Source of the DNA: JADLHS01 sp964561105
GTDB lineage: Bacteria > Verrucomicrobiota > Verrucomicrobiia > Limisphaerales > JADLHS01
Assembly: GCA_964561105.1 (NCBI GenBank)
Contig: CAZLOH010000005.1
Location: 106,954 to 170,953 of the forward strand
Direction of reading: 5' to 3'
DNA: 64,000 nucleotides
Under the pieces are notes generated by a model that ran no database searches, had not been told where the DNA came from, and saw nothing but the letters and a program-made list of their open reading frames with translations. Both the position numbers and the translations under genes were made by a program. Positions 53,581 through 62,643 of this stretch are shown here, piece by piece; positions within the stretch are counted from its first letter, which is position 1; each line of letters starts with the position of its first letter.

Positions 53581-54321
53581 TTACTTCAACAACCAGGTCA
53601 GCAGCGGGGCAACGACGAGGCTCGGCAGATAATCCGCCAAAGACACACGGCGGATTTCAAAGATCACCACACCCACGGTGCAGACCACCAATCCGCCGGC
53701 GGCATTGACCGAATCCACCAACCCGTGCGCGCGCAGGAACGGTTCGAGGTAGATGTGACTGGCCATCGTGATCGTGCCGAGAAACACGAAGACGGGCAGC
53801 GCGGATACGATCGCGCCGCCACCGAAGAGCGTCACAAAACCCGCCATGGCGAGTCCGTCCATCAGGGCCTTGACCGCCAGCGGGAACCAATAACCCATTC
53901 CGCCCGCCTCGGGAGGCAGCGCGTCCTGTAGCGCACCGAGGATGCCCAGCGGCGCGGCGCAAAACAGAATTGCGCAGGCGTTCAGTCCATTACTGAAGCG
54001 GTGCGGATCGCCGGGCCGATTGGCTTCGATCAAGCGCCGGGCGTATTGGCCGAGCCGGTTGGAGAGTTTTTGCAGGCGCAACAGTTTGCCAAGGAGATTG
54101 CCGAGCATGATGGCGGCGCACGCGATGATGATTTGCTTGATGACCTGGCCGAACGTCCCGTTCAGGCTCATCCAAGAGAGGCGCAAACCGAAGAACATGG
54201 TGAGGACGCCGAGGGTCACTTTGAAAAATGCCTGGGTTTGCGGCGAGAGCGGGATGGCCCGCAGCAGCCCGAAAATGCCTCCGACGATGATGCCGACCGC
54301 GTTGAGAATGGCTCCAGTCAC
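53581..54321 (-). CDS. DUF554 family membrane protein
   Basis: 246 residues with six to seven membrane helices. GAILNAVGIIVGGIFGLL at the N-terminus, FFGLRLSWMSLNG, CAAIMLGNLLG, CAILFCAAPLGILGALQD and ALMDGLAMAGFV match DUF554 (YdfK/YqgA) proteins, whose transport role is not settled. It is convergent with the dienelactone hydrolase gene and separated from it by a family A palindrome. Confidence 0.88.
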   Translation of the reverse strand: MTGAILNAVGIIVGGIFGLLRAIPLSPQTQAFFKVTLGVLTMFFGLRLSWMSLNGTFGQVIKQIIIACAAIMLGNLLGKLLRLQKLSNRLGQYARRLIEANRPGDPHRFSNGLNACAILFCAAPLGILGALQDALPPEAGGMGYWFPLAVKALMDGLAMAGFVTLFGGGAIVSALPVFVFLGTITMASHIYLEPFLRAHGLVDSVNAAGGLVVCTVGVVIFEIRRVSLADYLPSLVVAPLLTWLLK

Positions 54322-54462
54322 CCGCAGACTGAATCAGTTCGTCGCCCGGGTGAGAAGCGCAAAATGCGGCGGACGGATGAAGTCTGAAATGATGAAACAA
54401 ATCTCTTTGCTAACGCGGCGGAGTTGTTAGCTTCGGTCGCAGCAAGGATTTTCTACAAGACG

Positions 54463-54699
54463 ATGAACCCAGAAAAACTCAATCCCACGATGCGGTGGGG
54501 CCGGGCCGAGACCATCGAAGTCAGCCAGCTCCTGCTCTGTGGGCTGTTCGTGGGAGTAGTGGTCCGTTGGCTGGCTCTGAGCGCGCCCGTGCTGCCGGTG
54601 AACGCAGCCGCAGCCCACCCAACCGTGAGAGCGCCTGGCCTCGCTGTTCCCGCGGTTCCAGCCAAAGCCGGAGGCGATGCGGCGGCCGAGCACCGGTGA
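54463..54699 (+). CDS. Small hypothetical protein with one membrane segment
   Basis: 78 residues from the ATG at 54463. A hydrophobic stretch (VSQLLLCGLFVGVVVRWLAL) spans about 20-39, followed by an Ala/Pro/Val-rich tail. No family was recognised, and the ribosome-binding site is weak. It occupies the otherwise empty gap between DUF554 and the TPR gene. It could be chance coding in GC-rich DNA. Confidence 0.4.
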   Translation: MNPEKLNPTMRWGRAETIEVSQLLLCGLFVGVVVRWLALSAPVLPVNAAAAHPTVRAPGLAVPAVPAKAGGDAAAEHR

Positions 54700-54815
54700 T
54701 GGTTGTTTGCACACCAGTGAACGCAACGCAATGCCGCAGCCGGGCTACCCGGTGTGGGGAATCGAGGCGACCTTGAGCGGTTACTGCCCGGGATGGATGC
54801 GGTCGGCCTCCTCAA

Positions 54816-56210
54816 CTAACCGTTGAGGTACGCGTCCACTTTGGCTTCCACGTCGCGGTAGCTCATGTCCTCCTTGTAGATGATCTTGAACTGATCCATG
54901 GCATCCTCCTTTTTGCCCATGCTCTCGAAGACCGTGCCGAGGTTGTAGATGAGTTCTTTCTTCTCGTCGTCGAACACGAGCTTCTCCTTGAGCGCGTCCT
55001 GAAACGTGCTGGCCGCGAGGTCGAAAATCTTTCGTTGGGCGAAGCACTGCGCCAGATAGTTCATGGCGGCGATGCGCTTGTGTGGATTGCCCCGGGCTTT
55101 TTGAAACTCCTTCTGCGCCTCGCTGATTTTCCCGGCCTGGAAATAGAGCACCCCCAGTTCAAACCGGAAGGCGAGGTCGGTCGGGTATCTCTCGACGCGC
55201 TTCTGACACTCGGCGAGTTGGAAGGCGAGTTTCCCGGCGGTTAGTTGCGCGGCCTTCTCGGCGTGATCCGGCGCGGTGGGATCGAGTTGCTCCAGTTCAA
55301 AGTCAAAACGCCGGGCGGTGGTCGTGGCCATCGCGCGATCCAGCGCGGCATCCGCGCCCTGGTCGGACGCTTTGAGGCGTTCGTAGTATTGCAAGGCGCG
55401 GTCGAACTGCTTCTTCTCGGTGTACAGCTCCGCGAGCTGGCGCAGCAGTTTGAGATTGTTCGGCTCGGTCTTGAGGCGGGCTTCGTATTCCCCAATCAAG
55501 CGCAGACTCACGTCCTCGGTTTTCTGGACTCGCTTTTCCTGTTCCAGTTCCACCGCTTCGGATTCGTTGCGCAGGACATCACGATACGATCCCTCGCCGG
55601 ACGCAAGTTTCTGGTAACCGCCTTCCTTGAGGGTGCGTTTGGCGGAAATATCCTTGAGCGCCTGCGCCACTTCCGCGTCCACCGGATACGCCTCGGCCAA
55701 TTCAACCAGGACATTTTCGGCGCGCTTCACTTCTCCCAGGTCCGCCAGATAGTTTGCGAACTGAATCGCGATGCCTTTGTCCTTGGGGTGCAGCCGGTGC
55801 AGGATGTCGAGGGATATGACGGCGGTTTGCGGCAAGTCCAGCGCCTGGGCGGCTTCGACGACGAGCTTGTGGGCGAACGAACTGTTCGCGTCGTGATTCA
55901 GGACTTGCTCGGCCAGGGCGAGGGCTTCGGCGGGATTGGAACGTAAAGCGAGCTGGGCCTTGGCGATCTGCGGCGACGAGCCGGCGCTGCTTAACATTTT
56001 TTTGAAGAACCCCGAGCTGCCGGCGGCGGCCTTGCCTTGTTGGGCGCGGCGGAGCGCTTTGCGCACGTCAATCAGCGCCGGGTCGCGGGCGAGCACCTGG
56101 GAGAACAGCTCGATCGCATAATCGAAGTTGTCGCGTGCCAGGGCGTCGTTGCCTTTCGTGAACAAGGGCCGGGCCTCGCGGGGAATCTCATTGATGCTCT
56201 TCTCAGGCAT
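54816..56210 (-). CDS. Tetratricopeptide repeat protein
   Basis: 464 residues from the ATG at 56210 (MPEKSINEIPREARPLFTKG); the frame upstream to 56393 lacks features. No signal peptide, so cytoplasmic. TPR units occur at 17-60 (NDALARDNFDYAIELFSQVL), 90-200 and 255-440 (RALQYYERLK, ELGVLYFQAGKISEAQKEFQKA, IYNLGTVFESMGKKEDAMDQ). The middle is a charged helical region. Probably a scaffold protein. Its partner cannot be read from neighbours. Confidence 0.85.
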   Translation of the reverse strand: MPEKSINEIPREARPLFTKGNDALARDNFDYAIELFSQVLARDPALIDVRKALRRAQQGKAAAGSSGFFKKMLSSAGSSPQIAKAQLALRSNPAEALALAEQVLNHDANSSFAHKLVVEAAQALDLPQTAVISLDILHRLHPKDKGIAIQFANYLADLGEVKRAENVLVELAEAYPVDAEVAQALKDISAKRTLKEGGYQKLASGEGSYRDVLRNESEAVELEQEKRVQKTEDVSLRLIGEYEARLKTEPNNLKLLRQLAELYTEKKQFDRALQYYERLKASDQGADAALDRAMATTTARRFDFELEQLDPTAPDHAEKAAQLTAGKLAFQLAECQKRVERYPTDLAFRFELGVLYFQAGKISEAQKEFQKARGNPHKRIAAMNYLAQCFAQRKIFDLAASTFQDALKEKLVFDDEKKELIYNLGTVFESMGKKEDAMDQFKIIYKEDMSYRDVEAKVDAYLNG

Positions 56211-56605
56211 GATTTGGAATGTAGGCAGAATTCGGCCGAGAAATCCACTGCAAATCCAGCACGGCAGCAGTCGCCAACGCCATTTGCCTGGCAGCTCTCG
56301 CATTAGCGTCGGGGCTTCAGCCGTGTGATTGCGGGGTGGAAGAATCAAATCAGCAGTTGCAACCGCTGTGACCCCTCGATCCTCACACGTCACCCGCCTG
56401 AAAGCCTGCTTGCCGGTGAATCGGCTGACAACTTATCTTTTGCCAAGGGCAAATCCCGGCATCCCGGCCCGGTGGAAAATCAAACGACACAACCCATTAA
56501 GCGGACCCGACGGCGGATCGAGGTTGGGAGTGCGGGAAAGAAATTTCCGGGTTCAGTCGCCACAGGCCCTGATCGAACAGGAATTGATTCGAGTCACTCA
56601 AAGAT
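56211..56605. other. Divergent intergenic region, no gene seen
   Basis: 395 bases between the TPR gene (minus) and the GH127 gene (plus). Short open frames here overlap each other and have no protein features. Promoters of both genes should lie here, but no convincing -35/-10 pair or operator palindrome stands out. Confidence 0.5.
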
Positions 56606-59113
56606 ATGATGAAGAAGCAATTATTTAGCTGGCTCGCGGTTTTGGTCTGCGCTGCCGGCCTGGCGCAAGCCGGCGTGAAGGTGGTGAACGGCCTCGAACT
56701 CACGCAGACGAACCGGTTTTACGTCAGCAACCGCGCGCCGCTGGAGGCGAGCCGGTTCATCGGTCTGCCGGTCGGTTCGGTCACGCCGCACGGTTGGTTG
56801 CGCGAATTCCTCGAACGCCAGCGCCGGGGTTTGACCGGTCATCTGGGCGAGATCAGCGCCTGGTTGCAGAAGGACGACAACGCCTGGCTCAGCCAGGATG
56901 GCAAAGGCAAGTATGGCTGGGAGGAATTGCCGTACTGGCTCAAGGGCTACATCGAGCTGGCCTACATTTTCAACGATCCGAAGATGATCGCGGAAGCCAA
57001 CATCTGGATCGAGGGCACGCTGGCCAGTCAACGGCCCAACGGCGATTTCGGTCCGGACCAGCGCTTTGACGACGGCACGCGCGACTACTGGGCGAACATG
57101 ATCATGATGTTCTGCCTGGAATCCTATTATGACCACACGCACGACCCGCGGGTGGTGTCGTTGATGACGAAGTATTTCAAGTATCAACTGACCATCCCCG
57201 ACGACCAGTTGCTCACGCATTACTGGCAGAAGATGCGCGGTGGCGACAATCTTTACAGCATCTACTGGCTTTACAACCGCACCGGCGATCCCGCGTTGCT
57301 CAAACTGGCGGACAAAATCCATCGCTGCACCGCCAACTGGGAAATGCCGAACACCCTGCCGAACTGGCATAACGTCAATATCGCCGAAGGTTTTCGCGAG
57401 CCGGGCGAATACTACCTGCAAACTCGTAACCCCGCCGATCTGCGGGCCGCGTATGCGAACTTTGCCGAGGTCCGTCAACGCTATGGCCAGGTGCCGGGCG
57501 GGATGTTTGGCGGTGACGAGAATTGCCGGGTCGGCCACGGCGATCCGCGCCAGGCCATCGAGACCTGCGGCATGGTTGAACAGATGTTGTCCGACGAGAT
57601 GCTGCTCCAGATCAGTGGCGATCCTTTTTGGGCGGACCATTGCGAGGAGGTGGCCTTCAACACCTATCCCGCCGCCGTGATGCCGGACTTCCGCTCGCTC
57701 CGTTATCTCACCGCGCCGAACATGGTGGTGAGCGACAGCAAGAATCACGCGCCCGGCATTGATAATGGCGGACCGTTTCTGATGATGAATCCGTTCAGTT
57801 CGCGCTGCTGCCAGCACAATCACTCGCACGGCTGGCCCTACTTCAACAAAAGCCTGTGGATGGCGACGCCGGACGACGGCGTCTGCGCCACGCTCTACAG
57901 CGCCAGCGAAGTTCGCGTGAAGGTGGGTGACGGGACGACGGTTCAGTTCACGGAGGAAACGCATTATCCCTTTGAAGACACGATCCGGTTCCAATTCCAC
58001 GCGGGGCAGCCGGTGACGTTTCCGTTGTATTTGCGCATCCCGGCGTGGTGCCAGTCGCCGCAAGTTGCCGTGAACCGGACGAAGGCGAAGCTGAACGCAG
58101 CCGACGGAAAATTCATCCGCATCGAGCGCGAATGGAAGGATGGCGACACGGTGACGTTGCGTTTGCCCATGAAAGTTTCCGTCCAGACGTGGACGCGCAA
58201 TCACGACAGCGTGAGCGTCAACTACGGGCCGTTGACCTTCTCGCTCAAGATTGGCGAGCGTTACGAGCGACGCGACAGCACCAAGACGGCCATGGGCGAT
58301 TCGAGCTGGCAGCCCAACGCGGATCCAACCAAGTGGCCGTCGTTTGAAATCCATCCGACCACGCCTTGGAACTACGGGCTGGTGCTCGATGCGAAACACC
58401 CGGAGAAATCGCTCCGCGTGCGGCGCGGACAGTGGCCCGCCGACAATTTCCCGTTCACCACCGCAGCGGTGCCGATTTCGCTGGAGGTCAAGGCGAAGCG
58501 GATTCCGGAATGGACATTGGACCGTTACGGGTTGTGCGCCGTTTTGCAGGACAGTCCAGTGCTGTCGGATCAACCCGTGGAGACCGTGTCCTTGATTCCC
58601 ATGGGCGCGGCGCGTTTGCGCATCTCCGCCTTCCCAGTCATCGGGACTGGCGCGGGCGCGCATCGCTGGGCAGCCAGCCCGCAACCCCGGCCGCCGTTGT
58701 ACCAGGCCAGCGCATCGCACGCGAATCAGGGTGACTCGATGGATGCGCTGGACGATGGCTTGGCGCCAAAGTCGTCCAACGACCACGACCTCCCGCGCTT
58801 TACCTGGTGGGATCACCGGGGAACGACCGAGTGGGTGCAATTCGATTTTCCGCAGCCCAAGGAGGTGTCCGCGGTGGAAGTCTATTGGTTCGACGACACC
58901 GGCGTGGGTGAATGTCGCGTGCCGCAATCGTGGCGGCTGCTTTTTCAGGACGGCGCGGAATGGAAGCCCGTGAGCCAGGCCAGTGGCGCGGCGGTGGCAA
59001 AAGACCGTTGGAATGAGCTGAAGTTTTCGCCCGTCAAAACCTCCGCGCTCCGGCTCGAAGCGCAACTGCAACCGGGCTACTCCGGCGGCATCCTCGAATG
59101 GCGCGTGAAATGA
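56606..59113 (+). CDS. Secreted GH127-type beta-L-arabinofuranosidase (DUF1680) with discoidin-like domain
   Basis: 835 residues, signal peptide MMKKQLFSWLAVLVCAAGLA. The (alpha/alpha)6 barrel of GH127/DUF1680: WLKGYIELAYIFND, WANMIMMFCLESYYDHTHD, GGMFGGDENCRVGHGDPRQA and the cysteine cluster FSSRCCQHNHSHGWPYF near residue 400, which in the family binds zinc and provides the nucleophile. A beta-sandwich follows (YLRIPAWCQSPQV), and the last about 140 residues form an F5/8-type carbohydrate-binding domain (WVQFDFPQPKEVSAVEVYW). It acts on beta-L-arabinofuranose or related sugars. Its stop overlaps the GH43 start. Confidence 0.88.
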   Translation: MMKKQLFSWLAVLVCAAGLAQAGVKVVNGLELTQTNRFYVSNRAPLEASRFIGLPVGSVTPHGWLREFLERQRRGLTGHLGEISAWLQKDDNAWLSQDGKGKYGWEELPYWLKGYIELAYIFNDPKMIAEANIWIEGTLASQRPNGDFGPDQRFDDGTRDYWANMIMMFCLESYYDHTHDPRVVSLMTKYFKYQLTIPDDQLLTHYWQKMRGGDNLYSIYWLYNRTGDPALLKLADKIHRCTANWEMPNTLPNWHNVNIAEGFREPGEYYLQTRNPADLRAAYANFAEVRQRYGQVPGGMFGGDENCRVGHGDPRQAIETCGMVEQMLSDEMLLQISGDPFWADHCEEVAFNTYPAAVMPDFRSLRYLTAPNMVVSDSKNHAPGIDNGGPFLMMNPFSSRCCQHNHSHGWPYFNKSLWMATPDDGVCATLYSASEVRVKVGDGTTVQFTEETHYPFEDTIRFQFHAGQPVTFPLYLRIPAWCQSPQVAVNRTKAKLNAADGKFIRIEREWKDGDTVTLRLPMKVSVQTWTRNHDSVSVNYGPLTFSLKIGERYERRDSTKTAMGDSSWQPNADPTKWPSFEIHPTTPWNYGLVLDAKHPEKSLRVRRGQWPADNFPFTTAAVPISLEVKAKRIPEWTLDRYGLCAVLQDSPVLSDQPVETVSLIPMGAARLRISAFPVIGTGAGAHRWAASPQPRPPLYQASASHANQGDSMDALDDGLAPKSSNDHDLPRFTWWDHRGTTEWVQFDFPQPKEVSAVEVYWFDDTGVGECRVPQSWRLLFQDGAEWKPVSQASGAAVAKDRWNELKFSPVKTSALRLEAQLQPGYSGGILEWRVK

Positions 59114-60213
59114 AACCCAACTCAAGAATTCACTGGGGCGGGGCGCGCCACGTTAAATTTATTCTCGCTGGCGCGGCCTTGTTGCTTGGGCTGGCGAACG
59201 GTTTGCCAGGACGGGCGACGGGCGCAGACACCTTCACCAATCCCGTGCTGCCCGCCGGCGCCGATCCGTGGGTGCTATTCAAGGACGGTTTTTATTACTA
59301 CATGAATACCACGGGCCGGAATCTGACGGTTTGGAAGACGCGCAGCATTCCTGATCTGCGGCACGCGGAGAAGAAAGTGGTCTGGCAACCGCCGGCGGGT
59401 GGCCCGTACTCGAAGGACATTTGGGCGCCCGAAATTCATTTCCTCGACGGCAAATGGTACATCTACTTTGCCGCGGATGCCGGGCGGAATCCCACGCACC
59501 GCATCTGGGTGTTGGAAAATGCCTCATCCGATCCGTTGCAGGGCGAGTGGGTGATGAAAGGCCAACTGACCGTCGCCACGGATCGGTGGGCGATTGACGC
59601 CACGGTGTTTGAAAATCAGGGGCGACTCTACGCCGTCTGGTCGGGCTGGGAAGGCGAGACCAATGGAGTTCAAAGTCTCTACCTCGCTGCGATGAAAAAT
59701 CCATGGACGATTGCGGGGCCGCGCGTCCGCATTTCCACCCCCACGCTGGCCTGGGAAACGGTGGGTGATCTCAAGCCCAATCCCGCGACCGGTGATCCGG
59801 CGCACGTGGACGTCAATGAAGGACCCGAGCTGCTCCGGCACGGTGACAAGTTGTTCCTGATTTATTCCGCCAGCGGTTGCTGGACCGAGAATTACTGTCT
59901 CGGTCTGCTCACCGCCTCGGCCGACAGCAACCTGCTCGATCCGGCTTCCTGGCGGAAAGCGCCCCAGCCGGTATTCACCGCAAGTCCGGCGGCGCACGCG
60001 TTTGCGCCGGGCCATTGCGGATTTTTTCAGTCACCGGATGGGAAGGAAGACTGGATCATCTTTCATGCGAACTCCGAACCGCATCAGGGTTGCGGGCGTT
60101 TTCGTTCACCGCGGGCGCAGCCGTTTTCCTGGAAGCCGGACGGTACTCCGGACTTTGGCCGTCCCATTCCGCTGGCCACGCCGATCCGCCGTCCATCGGG
60201 CGAGGAACGGTGA
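59110..60213 (+). CDS. Secreted GH43-family glycoside hydrolase
   Basis: 367 residues from the ATG at 59110, which overlaps the GH127 stop (ATGA); an ATG at 59098 adds four residues. Signal peptide about 15-39. Five-bladed beta-propeller with the three acidic residues: Asp52 (AGADPWV, base), Asp163 (AIDATVF, pKa modulator) and Glu237 (VNEGPEL, acid). GH43 enzymes cleave alpha-L-arabinofuranosyl or beta-xylosyl bonds by inversion. Coupling to the GH127 gene suggests arabinan-side-chain use. The stop codon overlaps a possible GTG of mnmA at 60210. Confidence 0.9.
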   Translation: MKPNSRIHWGGARHVKFILAGAALLLGLANGLPGRATGADTFTNPVLPAGADPWVLFKDGFYYYMNTTGRNLTVWKTRSIPDLRHAEKKVVWQPPAGGPYSKDIWAPEIHFLDGKWYIYFAADAGRNPTHRIWVLENASSDPLQGEWVMKGQLTVATDRWAIDATVFENQGRLYAVWSGWEGETNGVQSLYLAAMKNPWTIAGPRVRISTPTLAWETVGDLKPNPATGDPAHVDVNEGPELLRHGDKLFLIYSASGCWTENYCLGLLTASADSNLLDPASWRKAPQPVFTASPAAHAFAPGHCGFFQSPDGKEDWIIFHANSEPHQGCGRFRSPRAQPFSWKPDGTPDFGRPIPLATPIRRPSGEER

Positions 60214-60230
60214 GTGAGTTTAACGCAGTC

Positions 60231-60258
60231 TTGCTGCGATCGGCTTCCGCCCTATACT
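60231..60258 (+). promoter_or_regulatory. Possible promoter immediately before mnmA
   Basis: TTGCTG at 60231-60236 and TATACT at 60253-60258, 16 bases apart, form a fair sigma70-like pair. The start site would fall near 60265, only about two bases before the GTG at 60267, which would make the mRNA leaderless or nearly so. Confidence 0.4.
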
Positions 60259-60266
60259 GTCGCGCT

Positions 60267-61424
60267 GTGGCGGCGGCAAAGAAGCAACGCGTGGTTTGTG
60301 GCATGAGCGGAGGAGTGGATTCCTCGGCGACGGCGGCGTTGTTGCTGGAGCAAGGCTATGACGTGGTGGGCATCACGCTCAAGCTCTGGCCGCAGGATTG
60401 CGTGAACCGCGCGGAGGACAAGTGTTGCGGGCCGCAAGCGGTCACGGATGCGCGGTCGGTCTGCCACAAGCTGGGGATTCCTTACTACCTGATTGACGAG
60501 GCGGCGGAGTTCCAGAAGCACGTCATCCAATACTTCGCGGACGAATACAAGGCCGGCCGCACGCCGAACCCGTGCGTGATGTGCAATCAGAATCTGAAGT
60601 TCGGGCGGCTGATTGATCGCGCGGATCAACTCGGGGCGGACTACATCGCAACGGGGCATTTTGCGCGGGTGGAGTTTATGCCTGGGAGCGCCGGCGTCCC
60701 GCCGGCAGAAGATCGTATCCGTGACGCAACTCGTCGGCGAGACGCCGGCGCTCCTGCGGAAGGACGCTATCTGCTCAAGCGCGGTCGGGATTTGCGGAAG
60801 GACCAGAGTTATTTCCTGTTCTCGCTGCGACAGGATCAACTGGCGCGGGCAATGTTTCCGCTCGGCGAAAAGACCAAGAGCGATACCCGCGAAGTGGCGC
60901 GGCATTGCAACCTCAAGACGGCGGACAAGGAAGAGAGCATGGAGATTTGTTTCGTGCCGGACAACAACTACGGCGGATTTCTCCAGTCGGCGAACCTGGT
61001 GCAGAAACATCGGGGCGAGATTGTGGACCTGTGCGGGAAGGTGCTCGGTCAGCACGACGGTATCGAATTCTACACGATTGGTCAGCGCAAGGGGCTGGGT
61101 CTCTCTTCGCCGCAACCGCTTTATGTGATCGAACTGGATGCGGAGAATAATCGCGTGGTGGTCGGGGAGGATTCGGCGTTGGATCGCGCTGAGTTCACGG
61201 TGGACCGCTGCAACTGGCATCCGTTTGACCAATTGACCGGAGCAATCGAAGTGACGGTCAAGATTCGCTACAATCATCCGGGCACGCCCGCGACGGTGAC
61301 TCCCGTGGGGCAGGGGAGGGCGCGGGTGAAATTGCACACGCCGCAACGCGCGATCACACCCGGCCAGGCGGCGGTGTTTTATCAGGACGATCTGGTGGTG
61401 GGCGGCGGCTGGATCCTGCGCTGA
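60267..61424 (+). CDS. mnmA: tRNA 2-thiouridine(34) synthase MnmA with in-frame palindrome insert
   Basis: 385 residues from the GTG at 60267 (MAAAKKQRVVCGMSGGVDSS); another GTG at 60210 overlaps the GH43 stop. PP-loop CGMSGGVDSSATA binds ATP; catalytic cysteines lie in TPNPCVMCNQ and SMEICFVPD; GQRKGLGLSSPQPLYV and the C-terminal barrel complete the family pattern. It transfers sulfur to U34 of tRNA-Lys, -Glu and -Gln in the cytoplasm. Residues about 138-166, between HFARVEF and RYLLKRG, are encoded by a family B palindrome (60684-60754) and are not part of the usual MnmA. The insert lies in a loop between ATP-pyrophosphatase and tRNA-binding parts, so activity may be kept. Confidence 0.95.
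   Translation: MAAAKKQRVVCGMSGGVDSSATAALLLEQGYDVVGITLKLWPQDCVNRAEDKCCGPQAVTDARSVCHKLGIPYYLIDEAAEFQKHVIQYFADEYKAGRTPNPCVMCNQNLKFGRLIDRADQLGADYIATGHFARVEFMPGSAGVPPAEDRIRDATRRRDAGAPAEGRYLLKRGRDLRKDQSYFLFSLRQDQLARAMFPLGEKTKSDTREVARHCNLKTADKEESMEICFVPDNNYGGFLQSANLVQKHRGEIVDLCGKVLGQHDGIEFYTIGQRKGLGLSSPQPLYVIELDAENNRVVVGEDSALDRAEFTVDRCNWHPFDQLTGAIEVTVKIRYNHPGTPATVTPVGQGRARVKLHTPQRAITPGQAAVFYQDDLVVGGGWILR
60684..60754. repeat. Family B palindrome, copy 2, inside mnmA
   Basis: GGGAGCGCCGGCGTC at 60684-60698 matches GACGCCGGCGCTCC at 60741-60754, with CCGCCGGC and GTCGGCGA arms inside. The same arms are found at 33892-33963 in an intergenic place. It is read through in frame. Confidence 0.9.
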
Positions 61425-61464
61425 GGCGGAAGCCCCTTTTGGGGTTCGGGACCGCCTCATTTTT
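61423..61464 (+). terminator. Intrinsic terminator of mnmA (nested hairpin plus T-run)
   Basis: GAGGCGG (61423-61429) pairs with CCGCCTC (61452-61458) and is followed by ATTTTT; inside lies a second hairpin AAGCCCC-TTTT-GGGGTT. It begins within the mnmA stop codon. Confidence 0.75.
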
Positions 61465-61620
61465 GAATTGTGCCGGCGACGGCCGAGGGCCATGCTGCCA
61501 TCCGTAGCTCGCAGCGTTCGGACATCCGGGAATCCGGCGGGATGGGTGGCGACTTGCGTATTCACGCTTCCCCAATAGACTCGCGTTCGTTCGCTCCGGC
61601 ACGCGCAGCCCAGAATAATT

Positions 61621-62400
61621 ATGAAGCCGCAAATCTTTACCGCGATTACGATCCGCCCGGCCGGACCGGTCGGAAAAATCCTTGTGCCCGCGTTGTTGCT
61701 CGTGGCTTTGCTCGCCGCTCCGGTCCGCGCGGACGACAAGCCGCTCAAGCCGCCGGTGGTCGAGGACTGGTCAAATGTCTCCCGCATCACCACGGACAAT
61801 GATTGGTCCGGCGTGCCCGGTTTCATGGGCTACCGGGGTGAGAAGCTGGCGGGCAAACCCGGAATGAACCCGCAGAGCATCAGCATGGACGGGTTGAACA
61901 CCTCGGTGAACGTGCTGGCGAATCAAAAAAATCCCAATAGTCTGCGCACCGGCGGCGTGGCCGAGTTCGATGGAATTCCGAATCCATGTATCGCGATCAA
62001 AGGCTCGGGCTCGGCCAGCGCGCCGTTCCTCCTGTTGAATCTCGACACCCAGGGCAAACATAACATCACCATCGGCTACAAATTGCGTGACATCGAAGCC
62101 TCGTCGGGCAATGCCGAGCAACCGGTGGCGCTCCAGTATCGTACGCAGTTGAACGGACCGTTCATTGATATCCCCGGCGCGTTTGTGCCGGATGCGAGCA
62201 CGGGGCCGAATCTCGCCACCTTGGTGACGCCGATCGTGGTCATTCTGCCGGCGGAGGCCAATGACAAGCCGCTCGTGCAAGTGCGCTGGATCACCGCCAA
62301 TGCCGTCGGCAATGACGAATGGATTGGCATAGACGACATCGCAGTCATTGGCGACGACCTAGCGGTCGCGGCGGCTGTTCCGAAACCAGCCGGTCAGTGA
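61621..62400 (+). CDS. Secreted hypothetical protein, beta-rich
   Basis: 259 residues with a long signal peptide (hydrophobic core ILVPALLLVALLAAPVRA at about 20-37). The mature part resembles the N-terminal structural domain seen in many secreted nucleases and choice-of-anchor proteins (NVSRITTDNDWSGVPGF, then VRWITANAVGNDEWIGIDDI near the end). No catalytic motif, no sorting signal. Function unknown; it is placed alone after the mnmA terminator. Confidence 0.78.
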   Translation: MKPQIFTAITIRPAGPVGKILVPALLLVALLAAPVRADDKPLKPPVVEDWSNVSRITTDNDWSGVPGFMGYRGEKLAGKPGMNPQSISMDGLNTSVNVLANQKNPNSLRTGGVAEFDGIPNPCIAIKGSGSASAPFLLLNLDTQGKHNITIGYKLRDIEASSGNAEQPVALQYRTQLNGPFIDIPGAFVPDASTGPNLATLVTPIVVILPAEANDKPLVQVRWITANAVGNDEWIGIDDIAVIGDDLAVAAAVPKPAGQ

Positions 62401-62643
62401 TGTGAGTCAGGTGTAGGGTAATGCTGCGCCGCCCTTTCCCGCGAAAGATCACTGCCACGAGCCTCGACGCATTTTTGCTCCAGCGACTTTGGCGATTGAC
62501 CGGTTGCGTCCGGCGGCATAAAGCCCAGCCATGAACCCCATCGTTCCTTCCGACCGATTCCTTGTTGCCGGCCTACTATCCGATAACAGGAAATTCTTCC
62601 TGACTCAGAACCTTGTTCTCCAAATCGCTTCCATTACCAAGCA

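Noticed and set aside
56621..59125. An 834-codon open frame on the minus strand opposite the GH127 gene
   Set aside because: Almost exactly mirrors GH127 (835 residues), is rich in Arg/His/Val with no family motif or signal, and arises from GC-rich codon use on the coding strand.
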